Shown one piece after another: positions 1 through 5,838 of a stretch of 6,669 nucleotides of DNA. Numbering within the stretch: position 1 is the stretch's first letter; every line of letters begins with the position of its first letter. This DNA comes from 38-11 sp927435965 (GTDB taxonomy: Bacteria; Bacillota; Clostridia; Tissierellales; Dethiosulfatibacteraceae): positions 1 through 6,669 of the forward strand of contig CAKMKB010000171.1 of the NCBI GenBank assembly GCA_927435965.1, in the 5' to 3' direction. The notes beneath the pieces were generated by a model. It was not told the origin of the DNA. It saw only the letters and a list, made by a program, of their open reading frames with translations, and did not search any database. The translations under genes were made by a program, and so were the position numbers.

Positions 1-132
1 ATTTTAGGATTAAGTAGAGGCTCCAACAAAAATCACATCGTGCGAGCAACACTGGAATCCATTGCCTATCAGACAAAAGACGTCATAATAGCTATGATGG
101 AGGACTCCAATATCCCAATACTTAAGCTCAAG
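1..132 (+). pseudogene. glpK: Glycerol kinase, C-terminal-side fragment, inverted relative to its own N-terminus
   Basis: Frame 1 reads through 43 codons of FGGY-kinase sequence and then leaves the family. Residues 3-19 (GLSRGSNKNHIVRATLE) fit FGGY kinase signature 2, and the next stretch (SIAYQTKDVIIAMMEDS) is typical of glycerol kinase. By family alignment from memory it corresponds to about residues 365-407 of the roughly 500-residue enzyme. It stops just before the expected VDGGA nucleotide-binding motif. From 133 the frame reads GIYISF and ends at a TGA at 151-153; those codons are antisense to the glpK N-terminal piece. The fragment is open at the window edge, has no start of its own and cannot give an active kinase. 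The family is clear; whether this is a genuine rearrangement or an assembly or amplification chimera is open. Confidence 0.85.
121..132. other. Inversion junction inside glpK, 12-bp shared sequence
   Basis: The 12 bases CTTAAGCTCAAG belong in frame to both glpK pieces. On the plus strand they encode LKLK directly before the missing VDGGA motif. On the minus strand they encode LELK directly before the missing AIGITNQRE motif. Both readings sit at the position the family alignment expects. Family agreement stops at base 121 for one piece and at base 132 for the other. The two ancestral sites therefore probably shared up to 12 bp in inverted orientation, with the self-complementary CTTAAG at the core. 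The arrangement is what inversion of the segment between codons ~76 and ~407 would leave at its N-terminal end. Confidence 0.75.
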
Positions 133-345
133 GGGATTTATATTAGCTTTTGAAAGTGCATCAGTTATTGTGAATAATTGGGATTCTAATAATTCTATCG
201 GATCGTGCTCCACCCATCCTGATTTGGGATAGATCTGCTTGAATTTCTTTTGTGACATACTGATAATACGACTTTTTTTGTCGAATATTATCGTTCGTGA
301 GCTTGTGGTTCCTTGATCCAAAGCTAAAATATATTTTTTCTCCAT
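121..345 (-). pseudogene. glpK: Glycerol kinase, N-terminal fragment (codons 1-75), broken by an inversion junction
   Basis: Intact glycerol kinase phosphorylates glycerol with ATP to sn-glycerol-3-phosphate in the cytoplasm. The start is the ATG at 345-343, preceded by AGGAGGT. Residues 7-17 (LALDQGTTSSR) are the phosphate-1 loop of the FGGY/ASKHA fold, and 38-49 include the characteristic IYPKSGWVEHDP. Family sequence holds to residue 75 (NPLELK), where AIGITNQRE would normally follow. Instead the frame reads YWDIGVLHH and on to a TAA at 12-10, which is the antisense of the plus-strand glpK fragment. The glycerol-binding and catalytic middle of the enzyme is therefore missing from this reading frame. 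Only about 15% of the protein remains, so it is non-functional as shown here. The promoter and ribosome binding site look intact, which argues for a recent break or an artefact rather than old decay. Confidence 0.85.
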
Positions 346-348
346 ATG

Positions 349-355
349 ACCTCCT
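349..355 (-). promoter_or_regulatory. Ribosome binding site of glpK
   Basis: On the minus strand AGGAGGT lies three bases before the ATG at 345-343. The match to the anti-Shine-Dalgarno sequence is full, although the spacing is short. It supports the start of the glpK N-terminal piece. Confidence 0.75.
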
Positions 356-381
356 AAGCGAACAGTTATCCTTTCGATTAC

Positions 382-392
382 ATTATAGCATA
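382..392 (-). promoter_or_regulatory. Extended -10 promoter facing glpK
   Basis: On the minus strand this reads TATGCTATAAT: a perfect TATAAT -10 (387 to 382) preceded by the TGn extension. A TTAACA element that could act as -35 is at 407-402, but its 14-bp spacer is short, so the extended -10 probably carries most of the activity. Transcription would start near 375, giving a leader of about 30 bases. Confidence 0.6.
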
Positions 393-403
393 ATTTTTTT
401 GTG

Positions 404-415
404 TTAATCGATTAA
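404..415. repeat. 12-bp perfect palindrome in the glpK-murB divergent region
   Basis: TTAATCGATTAA is a perfect 12-bp palindrome 12 bp upstream of the glpK -10, so it overlaps the -35 zone of that promoter. This is a plausible operator position. It is not a CcpA cre site, because the central CG is out of register with the TG...CA arms. The regulator is unknown, and AT-rich palindromes also arise by chance. Confidence 0.35.
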
Positions 416-455
416 AAAAAGAGATTTGAGATCAAAAGAGAAAATGGAGAAATTG

Positions 456-484
456 TTGAAAAAAAGTATATTTTATTGTAGAAT
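456..484 (+). promoter_or_regulatory. Candidate sigma-A promoter for murB (P1)
   Basis: A TTGAAA -35 (456-461) and a TAGAAT -10 (479-484) are separated by exactly 17 bp; each matches five of six consensus bases. The predicted start near 491 gives a murB leader of about 75 bases. It is the best-spaced promoter in the gap facing the murB operon. Confidence 0.55.
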
Positions 485-527
485 CATTTGATATTAATTG
501 TTATGATGGATTAATCAGTTTGATTCT
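480..527. repeat. Imperfect inverted repeat overlapping the murB promoter region
   Basis: AGAATCA (480-486) pairs perfectly with TGATTCT (521-527). Inside it, ATTAAT at 493-498 can pair with ATTAAT at 510-515, flanked by TG/CA, leaving an 11-base loop. The outer arm overlaps the P1 -10 element. It could be an operator or an mRNA leader hairpin, but the stem is AT-rich and interrupted, with no T-run after it, so it does not look like a terminator. Confidence 0.3.
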
Positions 528-535
528 GATAAAAT
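527..535 (+). promoter_or_regulatory. Second candidate promoter for murB (P2, extended -10)
   Basis: TGATAAAAT is a TGn-extended -10 (TAAAAT at 530-535). No good -35 lies 17 bp upstream (TGGATT at 507-512). It would start transcription near 542, just ahead of the murB ribosome binding site. In a region this AT-rich it may be fortuitous. Confidence 0.3.
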
Positions 536-552
536 AATGGTTAGAATAGTGC

Positions 553-558
553 AAGGAG
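553..558 (+). promoter_or_regulatory. Ribosome binding site that decides the murB start
   Basis: AAGGAG lies six bases before the ATG at 565. Another ATG at 561 is closer but is in a different frame that stops within a few codons. The spacing therefore selects 565. Confidence 0.75.
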
Positions 559-564
559 TTATGA

Positions 565-1470
565 ATGATCAAATTATATGATGAGTTAAAACAGAGTTTA
601 AGTGGAAATGTATATAAAGATTATCCGATTAAGGATAATACATATTTTAAAATAGGCGGACCAGTAGATATTTTTGTTGAACCAAGAAATGAAGAAGAGT
701 TAGCTAAAACTCTTTCAATTATTGGTGACAATATATCATTCTATATCATAGGCAATGGAACCAATCTTCTGTTTTCAGACAGGGGATATAGAGGTGTTAT
801 TATAAAAATCGGTAGCTATTTCAATGGTATCGATATTGAAGAAAAAAAAATTACTGTGGGAGCAGGTACACTTTTATCCTTGACTGCCAAATATGCAGCT
901 GATAATGAACTGAAGGGAATGGAATTTGCCAGTGGAATCCCAGGGTATGTAGGGGGAGCAGTTGCCATGAATGCAGGGGCATATGGCGGCGAAATGGTCA
1001 ATATCGTCAAAACCGTAAGATGTATGGACTATAATGGAAAGGTCTTTAGCTTTACGAATGAGGAAATGGAATTTGAATATCGAAACAGCCGAGTTTTAAA
1101 GAATAACCTGATCGTACTGTCAGCTGAGCTGGAGCTAGAAGAGGGCAATAAAAAAGAAATATACGACAGAATTAATCACCTCGCAGAGAGACGAAGGACA
1201 AACCAGCCTCTAGATAAACCCAGTGCAGGAAGCACATTCAAAAGACCAATAGAGGGATTTGCAGCTAAATTAATTGAGGATTCGGGACTAAAAGGTTTAA
1301 GGTTTAGAGGTGCTATGGTTTCTGACAAGCATTCCGGATTTGTCATTAATGACAATAATGCGAAAGCAGATGAAGTTTTATCTTTGATGAGAATCGTGAG
1401 AGAAACTGTTTATCAGAAGTTTGGCATAACCCTTGAACCAGAAGTGAAAATAATAGGTGAAGAATTCTAG
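565..1470 (+). CDS. murB: UDP-N-acetylenolpyruvoylglucosamine reductase MurB (type II)
   Basis: MurB is the cytoplasmic FAD enzyme that uses NADPH to reduce UDP-GlcNAc-enolpyruvate to UDP-MurNAc, the second committed step of peptidoglycan precursor synthesis. The 301-residue product matches the shorter type II MurB typical of Firmicutes. The FAD domain shows YIIGNGTNLLFSD (60-72) and GMEFASGIPGYVGGAVAMNA (118-137). The substrate-binding half shows YRNSR (172-176), whose R173 aligns with the catalytic-site arginine. PSAGSTFKRP (219-228) carries the proton-donor serine at S223. The closing LEPEV (290-294) carries the active-site glutamate. All key positions are present and the reading frame is intact. 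It is the first gene of a tightly packed plus-strand block, and its stop codon lies within the ribosome binding region of the next gene, suggesting translational coupling. Confidence 0.97.
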   Translation: MIKLYDELKQSLSGNVYKDYPIKDNTYFKIGGPVDIFVEPRNEEELAKTLSIIGDNISFYIIGNGTNLLFSDRGYRGVIIKIGSYFNGIDIEEKKITVGAGTLLSLTAKYAADNELKGMEFASGIPGYVGGAVAMNAGAYGGEMVNIVKTVRCMDYNGKVFSFTNEEMEFEYRNSRVLKNNLIVLSAELELEEGNKKEIYDRINHLAERRRTNQPLDKPSAGSTFKRPIEGFAAKLIEDSGLKGLRFRGAMVSDKHSGFVINDNNAKADEVLSLMRIVRETVYQKFGITLEPEVKIIGEEF

Positions 1471-1473
1471 GAG
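1469..1473 (+). promoter_or_regulatory. Ribosome binding site that decides the PHP-protein start
   Basis: AGGAG overlaps the murB stop codon (1468-1470) and lies four bases before the ATG at 1478. The same frame is open back to a GTG at 1457 inside murB, but that GTG has no comparable site, so 1478 is preferred. Confidence 0.7.
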
Positions 1474-1477
1474 CTAT

Positions 1478-2218
1478 ATGAGAATAAACAAGGATTATCA
1501 TATTCATTCTAAATATTCAAAAAATGGACATTGTAAAAACGAAATCGAGACTATCGTACAAAAAGCCATAAGTATTGGATTGGATGAAATAGCGATTTCA
1601 GACCATGGGATTAAGCATGTCCTATATGGGACCAGTGAAAAAAATCTGATTAAAGCAAAAAATGAAATCAGGGATTTAAATGAAAAGTATAAAAACATCA
1701 ATATCAAACTTGGCATTGAAGCAAATCTGATTAGCTTTGATGGATTGACTGATATAACTGATCTAGTTGCTGAAAATTGTGAAGTTATTCAAATGGGCAT
1801 ACACTATGGTGTGATTTTTAAAGGATTAAGAGGATTAATTGAATTTTTCCTGCTCAATTTCCTAGCAAAATTTATCTCCCCAATCAAGGAATACATGATT
1901 AGAAGAAATACAGATGCCATGATAAAAGCTATGGATAAATACAATATTGATATCATTACGCATCCTGGAGACAAAATACCTGTGGATATAGACAGGTTAT
2001 CAAAAAAAGCGGCAGAAACCAATACAATGCTTGAAATTAACAATTCCCACAAACACCTGACGAAGGAAGAAATCATTCTAGCAGCAAAGTATGGAGTAGT
2101 TTTTATTATTGGGTCTGATTCACATGACTATGAGAATATTGGAAAGTTCTCAGATTCTTTAGATAGAGTGATTCAAGCAGGATTGCCGATGGATAGAGTG
2201 GTAAATTTGGAGGTGTGA
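1478..2218 (+). CDS. PHP-domain metal-dependent phosphoesterase
   Basis: The 246-residue product is a stand-alone PHP (polymerase and histidinol phosphatase) domain, a TIM-like barrel that hydrolyses phosphoesters with a cluster of bound metals. Counting from the ATG at 1478, the metal ligands are complete: H8 and H10 in DYHIHS, H43 in SDHG, E81 in GIEAN, H109 in GIHYG, H162 in THPGD, and D214/H216 in GSDSH. This pattern is closest to the YcdX/PolX-type PHP group rather than true HisK histidinol phosphatase. No other his genes are nearby, so histidine synthesis is not supported. The substrate is unknown. A PHP gene between murB and rapZ recurs in clostridia, suggesting a cell-envelope or amino-sugar link, which is inference. 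A hydrophobic stretch at residues 119-135 (GLIEFFLLNFLAKFISP) is noteworthy. It ends 1 bp before rapZ. Confidence 0.9.
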   Translation: MRINKDYHIHSKYSKNGHCKNEIETIVQKAISIGLDEIAISDHGIKHVLYGTSEKNLIKAKNEIRDLNEKYKNINIKLGIEANLISFDGLTDITDLVAENCEVIQMGIHYGVIFKGLRGLIEFFLLNFLAKFISPIKEYMIRRNTDAMIKAMDKYNIDIITHPGDKIPVDIDRLSKKAAETNTMLEINNSHKHLTKEEIILAAKYGVVFIIGSDSHDYENIGKFSDSLDRVIQAGLPMDRVVNLEV

Positions 2219-2219
2219 T

Positions 2220-3074
2220 ATGAAGTTTGTAATTATAACTGGCATGTCAGGAGCAGGTAAAAGCTTGGCGGTAAAGGCATTTGAAGATATTGATTATTAT
2301 TGCATGGATAATCTTCCACCAAGTCTATTGCCAGATTTTGCGAAGTTGTGGCGAGAGTCATCAAAAAATATCAACGATGTTGCTATAGTTGTTGATATTA
2401 GAGGTGGTGTTTTTTTTAAAGACCTTTTTACTAGCTTGGAGATTCTTAAAGGGGAAGGACTTAGATATGAGATACTGTTTTTAGAGGCCTCAGATGAAGC
2501 CCTGATTAAGAGATTTAAAGAGCACAGAAGACCACATCCAGCTGATCCAACTGGAAGGATGATAGACGCAATAACTCTCGAGAGACAAATACTCAAAGAT
2601 GTGAAAGAAAAGGCAGATCACATCATAGACACAACAAGCTTGACCAATGCCATGCTGAAAGAAGAGATAAATGAAATTTTTTTGATGGGACACGTACAGA
2701 AAAAGATTACAATCTCAATAGTGTCTTTCGGTTTCAAGGCTGGTATACCGATGGATTGTGACTTGGTTTTTGACGTCAGGTTCTTACCAAATCCTCATTA
2801 TATCGAAGAAATGAGAGAAATGAATGGAAATGATCAGATAGTGCAGGATTATGTCATGAATTTCGAACAAAGCAACGTTTTTCTACAGAAGCTAGAGGAC
2901 ATGCTCAAGTTCCTTATTCCATATTATCAAAAAGAAGGAAAGACACAGCTTGTCATAGGAATTGGTTGTACTGGTGGAAAGCACAGATCTGTGACCATCA
3001 GCAATCTTCTAGCAGAAATAATTGAAAAAGATGACTATAGGACAATTATAACTCACAGAGATATTTATCGATAA
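2220..3074 (+). CDS. rapZ: RNase adapter / nucleotide-binding protein RapZ (YvcJ family)
   Basis: RapZ/YvcJ proteins are cytoplasmic P-loop nucleotide-binding proteins. In enterobacteria RapZ senses glucosamine-6-phosphate and directs RNase E to the GlmZ RNA. The Bacillus homologue YvcJ hydrolyses nucleotides, and its output is less well understood. The 284-residue product has the normal family length. The Walker A motif is GMSGAGKS (8-15), a Walker B-like VVDIRGG is at 57-63, and RRPHPAD is at 103-109. The C-terminal domain has GFKAGIPMDCDLVFDVRFLP (171-190) and GIGCTGGKHRSV (247-258). The protein ends RDIYR without the clustered lysine/arginine tail used by enterobacterial RapZ for RNA binding, so the GlmZ role should not be transferred. 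GGAGGT at 2209-2214 precedes the start and overlaps the end of the PHP gene. Three in-frame stops in a row (TAA TAA TGA, 3072-3080) close the frame. Confidence 0.96.
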   Translation: MKFVIITGMSGAGKSLAVKAFEDIDYYCMDNLPPSLLPDFAKLWRESSKNINDVAIVVDIRGGVFFKDLFTSLEILKGEGLRYEILFLEASDEALIKRFKEHRRPHPADPTGRMIDAITLERQILKDVKEKADHIIDTTSLTNAMLKEEINEIFLMGHVQKKITISIVSFGFKAGIPMDCDLVFDVRFLPNPHYIEEMREMNGNDQIVQDYVMNFEQSNVFLQKLEDMLKFLIPYYQKEGKTQLVIGIGCTGGKHRSVTISNLLAEIIEKDDYRTIITHRDIYR

Positions 3075-3086
3075 TAATGAGGTAAA

Positions 3087-4484
3087 ATGGAAAAAAACAT
3101 AAGAACTGCAAATAATCTGATAAGCGGCAATATTACAACTGCTTTGTTCAGACTTGCCATACCCGTAATGGGGACTTCCTTCATACAAATGGCATATAAT
3201 ATGGTTGACACAATTTGGATAGGAAGACTTGGCAGCAATGAAGTTGCTGCTGTCGGAACAGCTGGCTTTTACATGTGGTTGGCGTTTGGATTTATAGTAT
3301 TGGCAAAAATTGGGGCACAGGTAAATGTGGCCCAGAGCATTGGCAAAAATGATATGGCATCAGCCTCAACCTACAGTGCCGCAGGGCTTCAAAGTGCAAT
3401 GATACTTGGGTTTCTTTACACCTTATTGGTCTATTTTTTCAGATATAGACTAATAGGTTTTTTTAATATTGATGATGCCTATGTTAATGAAATGGCTGTG
3501 AGGTATCTTCAAATAGTAGTTTTTGCCATATTTTTTGCTTTTATCAATGAAGTGTTTTCAGGTATTATTATAGGCAGTGGGAATAGCGAGTTTCCTTTTA
3601 AAGTCAACATGGTAGGATTGACAACCAATATTATATTGGATCCCATATTGATATTTGGTTTAGGAGTCATACCTGCTATGGGAGCAAGAGGAGCAGCCAT
3701 TGCAACATTGATTGCCCAAATAACGGTGACCCTAATATATATCATCTTTACAAGGAAAAGAAACTTTGGATTTCTAAAAACCAAGCTATTTAAGAGGCTG
3801 TTTTTAAAAGAAATTATCGAGAATGTTAGGATAGGTTTACCAATCAGTTTGCACAGCATATTCTTTACGTTTTTCACAATGACGCTGGCAAGGATTGTCG
3901 CTTTCTGGGGACCGTTAGCAATTGCTATACAGCGGGTCGGGGGTCAGATAGAATCTATATCATGGCGAACATCTGAGGGGTTTTCTTCCTCTTTGAGCTC
4001 GTTTGTCGGACAGAATTTTGGTGCTGGAGAAAAAGAACGCGTCAAGTCAGGTTATTTGACAGCGATTCGAATTATGACCGTGTTTGGTGTTTTCACAAGT
4101 ATATTGCTGATTGTTTTTTCACGTGGAATCATGAGCATATTTATACCTGAAGCTGAAGCAATAGAATTAGGAAGCTCTTATCTAAAGATACTGGGAGTAT
4201 CCCAATTATTCATGTGCATCGAGATAACCACTCAAGGTGCTTTTGCGGGAATGGGAAGAACAAAACCGCCAGCATTGGTGAGTATAGCATTCAATGCCGC
4301 AAGAATACCAATAGCATTGTTTTTGTCGAAAACATTCTTAGAGTTGAATGGTGTTTGGTGGAGCATCAGTTTGACTAGTATTTTTAAAGGGATCATACTG
4401 GTTGTGTGGTTTGCTTTTATTCTTAAGAAGTATTTAAAAGATTCAGATACAGGAGGTAGTGATGGCCAATTTATGGAGCGGTAG
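3087..4484 (+). CDS. MATE-family multidrug/toxin efflux transporter
   Basis: The 465-residue product is an integral membrane protein of the MATE family (NorM/DinF-like), whose members export cationic drugs, flavins or other metabolites by Na+ or H+ antiport. About 12 hydrophobic segments can be seen, in two halves joined near residues 222-250 by a basic loop (FTRKRN, KTKLFKRLF). Family landmarks are NMVDTIWIGRLG (38-49) with the conserved TM1 aspartate D41, NIILDPILIFGLG (181-193), and the second-half FVGQNFGAGEKERVKSGY (306-323). The start is an ATG with GAGG four bases upstream, 12 bp after rapZ. The gene overlaps argH by 23 bp at its 3' end, so it is probably co-transcribed with both neighbours. 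The substrate cannot be told from sequence, and the link to cell-wall or arginine genes is unclear. Confidence 0.93.
   Translation: MEKNIRTANNLISGNITTALFRLAIPVMGTSFIQMAYNMVDTIWIGRLGSNEVAAVGTAGFYMWLAFGFIVLAKIGAQVNVAQSIGKNDMASASTYSAAGLQSAMILGFLYTLLVYFFRYRLIGFFNIDDAYVNEMAVRYLQIVVFAIFFAFINEVFSGIIIGSGNSEFPFKVNMVGLTTNIILDPILIFGLGVIPAMGARGAAIATLIAQITVTLIYIIFTRKRNFGFLKTKLFKRLFLKEIIENVRIGLPISLHSIFFTFFTMTLARIVAFWGPLAIAIQRVGGQIESISWRTSEGFSSSLSSFVGQNFGAGEKERVKSGYLTAIRIMTVFGVFTSILLIVFSRGIMSIFIPEAEAIELGSSYLKILGVSQLFMCIEITTQGAFAGMGRTKPPALVSIAFNAARIPIALFLSKTFLELNGVWWSISLTSIFKGIILVVWFAFILKKYLKDSDTGGSDGQFMER
4451..4457 (+). promoter_or_regulatory. Ribosome binding site that decides the argH start
   Basis: AGGAGGT inside the 3' end of the MATE gene lies four bases before the ATG at 4462. 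An in-frame GTG at 4459 is only one base away, too close to be used. The start is therefore 4462, and the protein begins MANLWSGRF as the family does. Confidence 0.8.
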
Positions 4485-5838
4485 ATTTGAAAAAGGCATG
4501 GATAAGCTTATGGAAGAGTTCAATGCTTCAATTGACTTGGACAAAAGATTTTATGATGTAGATATTGACGGTAGTATAGCACATGTGACAATGTTGTTTG
4601 AGCAAGAGATAGTAACAAAGGCAGAAGCTGAATTAATCATAAATGCTCTTGAAAAAATAAGAATGTTGATTTCAGAGAATAAAGTTGAATTCTCTACAAG
4701 ACTTGAAGATATTCATATGACAGTCGAAACCTTATTGATAGAAGAGATTGGAGAAGTCGGGAAGAAGCTTCATACCGCAAGAAGCAGAAATGACCAGGTG
4801 GCTCTTGATACGAGATTATTCATGCGCAAAGAGCTGAAGGGCATAATAGAAGAAATAAAAATACTACTGGAAGTTATACTTGAAAAAGCAGACGAATATA
4901 GAGCTGATATTATGATTGGTTTTACCCATTTACAGCATGCTCAGCCTGTAACTGTTGGCTTTCATTTGATGGCATATTTCCAGATGTTTAAGAGGGACTT
5001 AGAGAGAATTGAAGATTGCTTAAAAAGAATGGATTACAATCCGTTAGGATCTGGAGCATTGGCAGGCACTACAATCAATATAAACAGACAGAGAACTACC
5101 GAGCTATTAGGTTTTGGCAATATTAGTGAAAATGCCATGGACTCGGTTTCTGACAAGGATTTTGTTTTGGAGTTTCTAAGCGATGCAGCCATTTGCATCA
5201 TGCATCTTAGCAGGTTTGCTGAGGAGTTTATCATCTGGAACTCTCAGGAATTTAACTACATAGATATTGATGATGCCTTTTGTACCGGTAGCAGTATAAT
5301 GCCTCAAAAGAAAAACCCGGATATTGCAGAATTGATTAGAGGTAAAACAGGCAGGGTTTATGGCAACTTGGTTTCAATGCTGACGGTTATGAAAGGAACA
5401 CCTTTGGCTTACAACAAAGATTTTCAGGAAGACAAGGCTGCTTTGTTTGACACCATTGATACCTTGAGAATATCGCTGAAAATATTTGGTAAAATGCTGG
5501 AAAACACAAAATTTAATTCAGAAGAAATCTGTAAACACCTGGACAAAGGTTTCTTGGCTGCCACAGATATTGCTGAGAATATGGTGAAGCTGGGCATGCC
5601 TTTTCGGGAAGCACATGAAATGGTAGGCAAAATGGTTAAGTTTTGCGAGATAAATAAAATAGGACTGGATGAGATTAAAGATGAGAATCTTTATGACATC
5701 AGTCCGGTATTAACAAAAAACATGATTCCTGATTTATCAGCCAGAGCCTGTGTTGATCGAAGGGATTCTTATGGAGGTACAGCAGTCAAAGAAGTTGAGA
5801 GACAGATAAAATCAGGCAGAGATTATTTGTCTAGATAG
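4462..5838 (+). CDS. argH: Argininosuccinate lyase
   Basis: ArgH catalyses the last step of arginine synthesis, cleaving argininosuccinate to arginine and fumarate as a cytoplasmic homotetramer. The 458-residue product has the usual length. Conserved regions in order are NLWSGRFEK (3-11), HTARSRNDQVALDTR (104-118), FTHLQHAQPVT (154-164) with the catalytic-site histidines, NPLGSGALAGT (193-203), and the fumarase/aspartase superfamily signature GSSIMPQKKNPD (276-287), whose serine pair includes the catalytic serine. PDLSARACVDRRDSYGGTA (423-441) is the usual C-terminal region. Nothing essential is missing. argG is not adjacent in this window, which is unusual, since argG-argH pairs are common. 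No arginine-repressor box was recognised upstream, so expression is probably from the murB-side promoter. It ends in a 16-bp tail-to-tail overlap with the convergent TPR gene. Confidence 0.97.
   Translation: MANLWSGRFEKGMDKLMEEFNASIDLDKRFYDVDIDGSIAHVTMLFEQEIVTKAEAELIINALEKIRMLISENKVEFSTRLEDIHMTVETLLIEEIGEVGKKLHTARSRNDQVALDTRLFMRKELKGIIEEIKILLEVILEKADEYRADIMIGFTHLQHAQPVTVGFHLMAYFQMFKRDLERIEDCLKRMDYNPLGSGALAGTTININRQRTTELLGFGNISENAMDSVSDKDFVLEFLSDAAICIMHLSRFAEEFIIWNSQEFNYIDIDDAFCTGSSIMPQKKNPDIAELIRGKTGRVYGNLVSMLTVMKGTPLAYNKDFQEDKAALFDTIDTLRISLKIFGKMLENTKFNSEEICKHLDKGFLAATDIAENMVKLGMPFREAHEMVGKMVKFCEINKIGLDEIKDENLYDISPVLTKNMIPDLSARACVDRRDSYGGTAVKEVERQIKSGRDYLSR

Noticed and set aside
10..120. 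The minus-strand frame from the glpK start stays open to base 10 and could be read as a 111-residue protein with a unique C-terminus.
   Set aside because: Past residue 75 the sequence is exactly the antisense of the plus-strand glycerol kinase fragment, so it is a by-product of the inversion and not a new domain.
402..415. Possible CcpA cre site near the glpK promoter.
   Set aside because: The TG start and the central CG are out of register by one base, and the closing CA is missing, so only the plain palindrome is reported.
444..491. Small open frame of 15 codons starting ATG in the glpK-murB gap.
   Set aside because: It has no good ribosome binding site, no recognisable product, and it overlaps the murB P1 promoter elements.
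1457..1477. Earlier GTG start for the PHP protein, inside murB.
   Set aside because: The ATG at 1478 has AGGAG in front and puts the HxH motif at the usual distance from the N-terminus.
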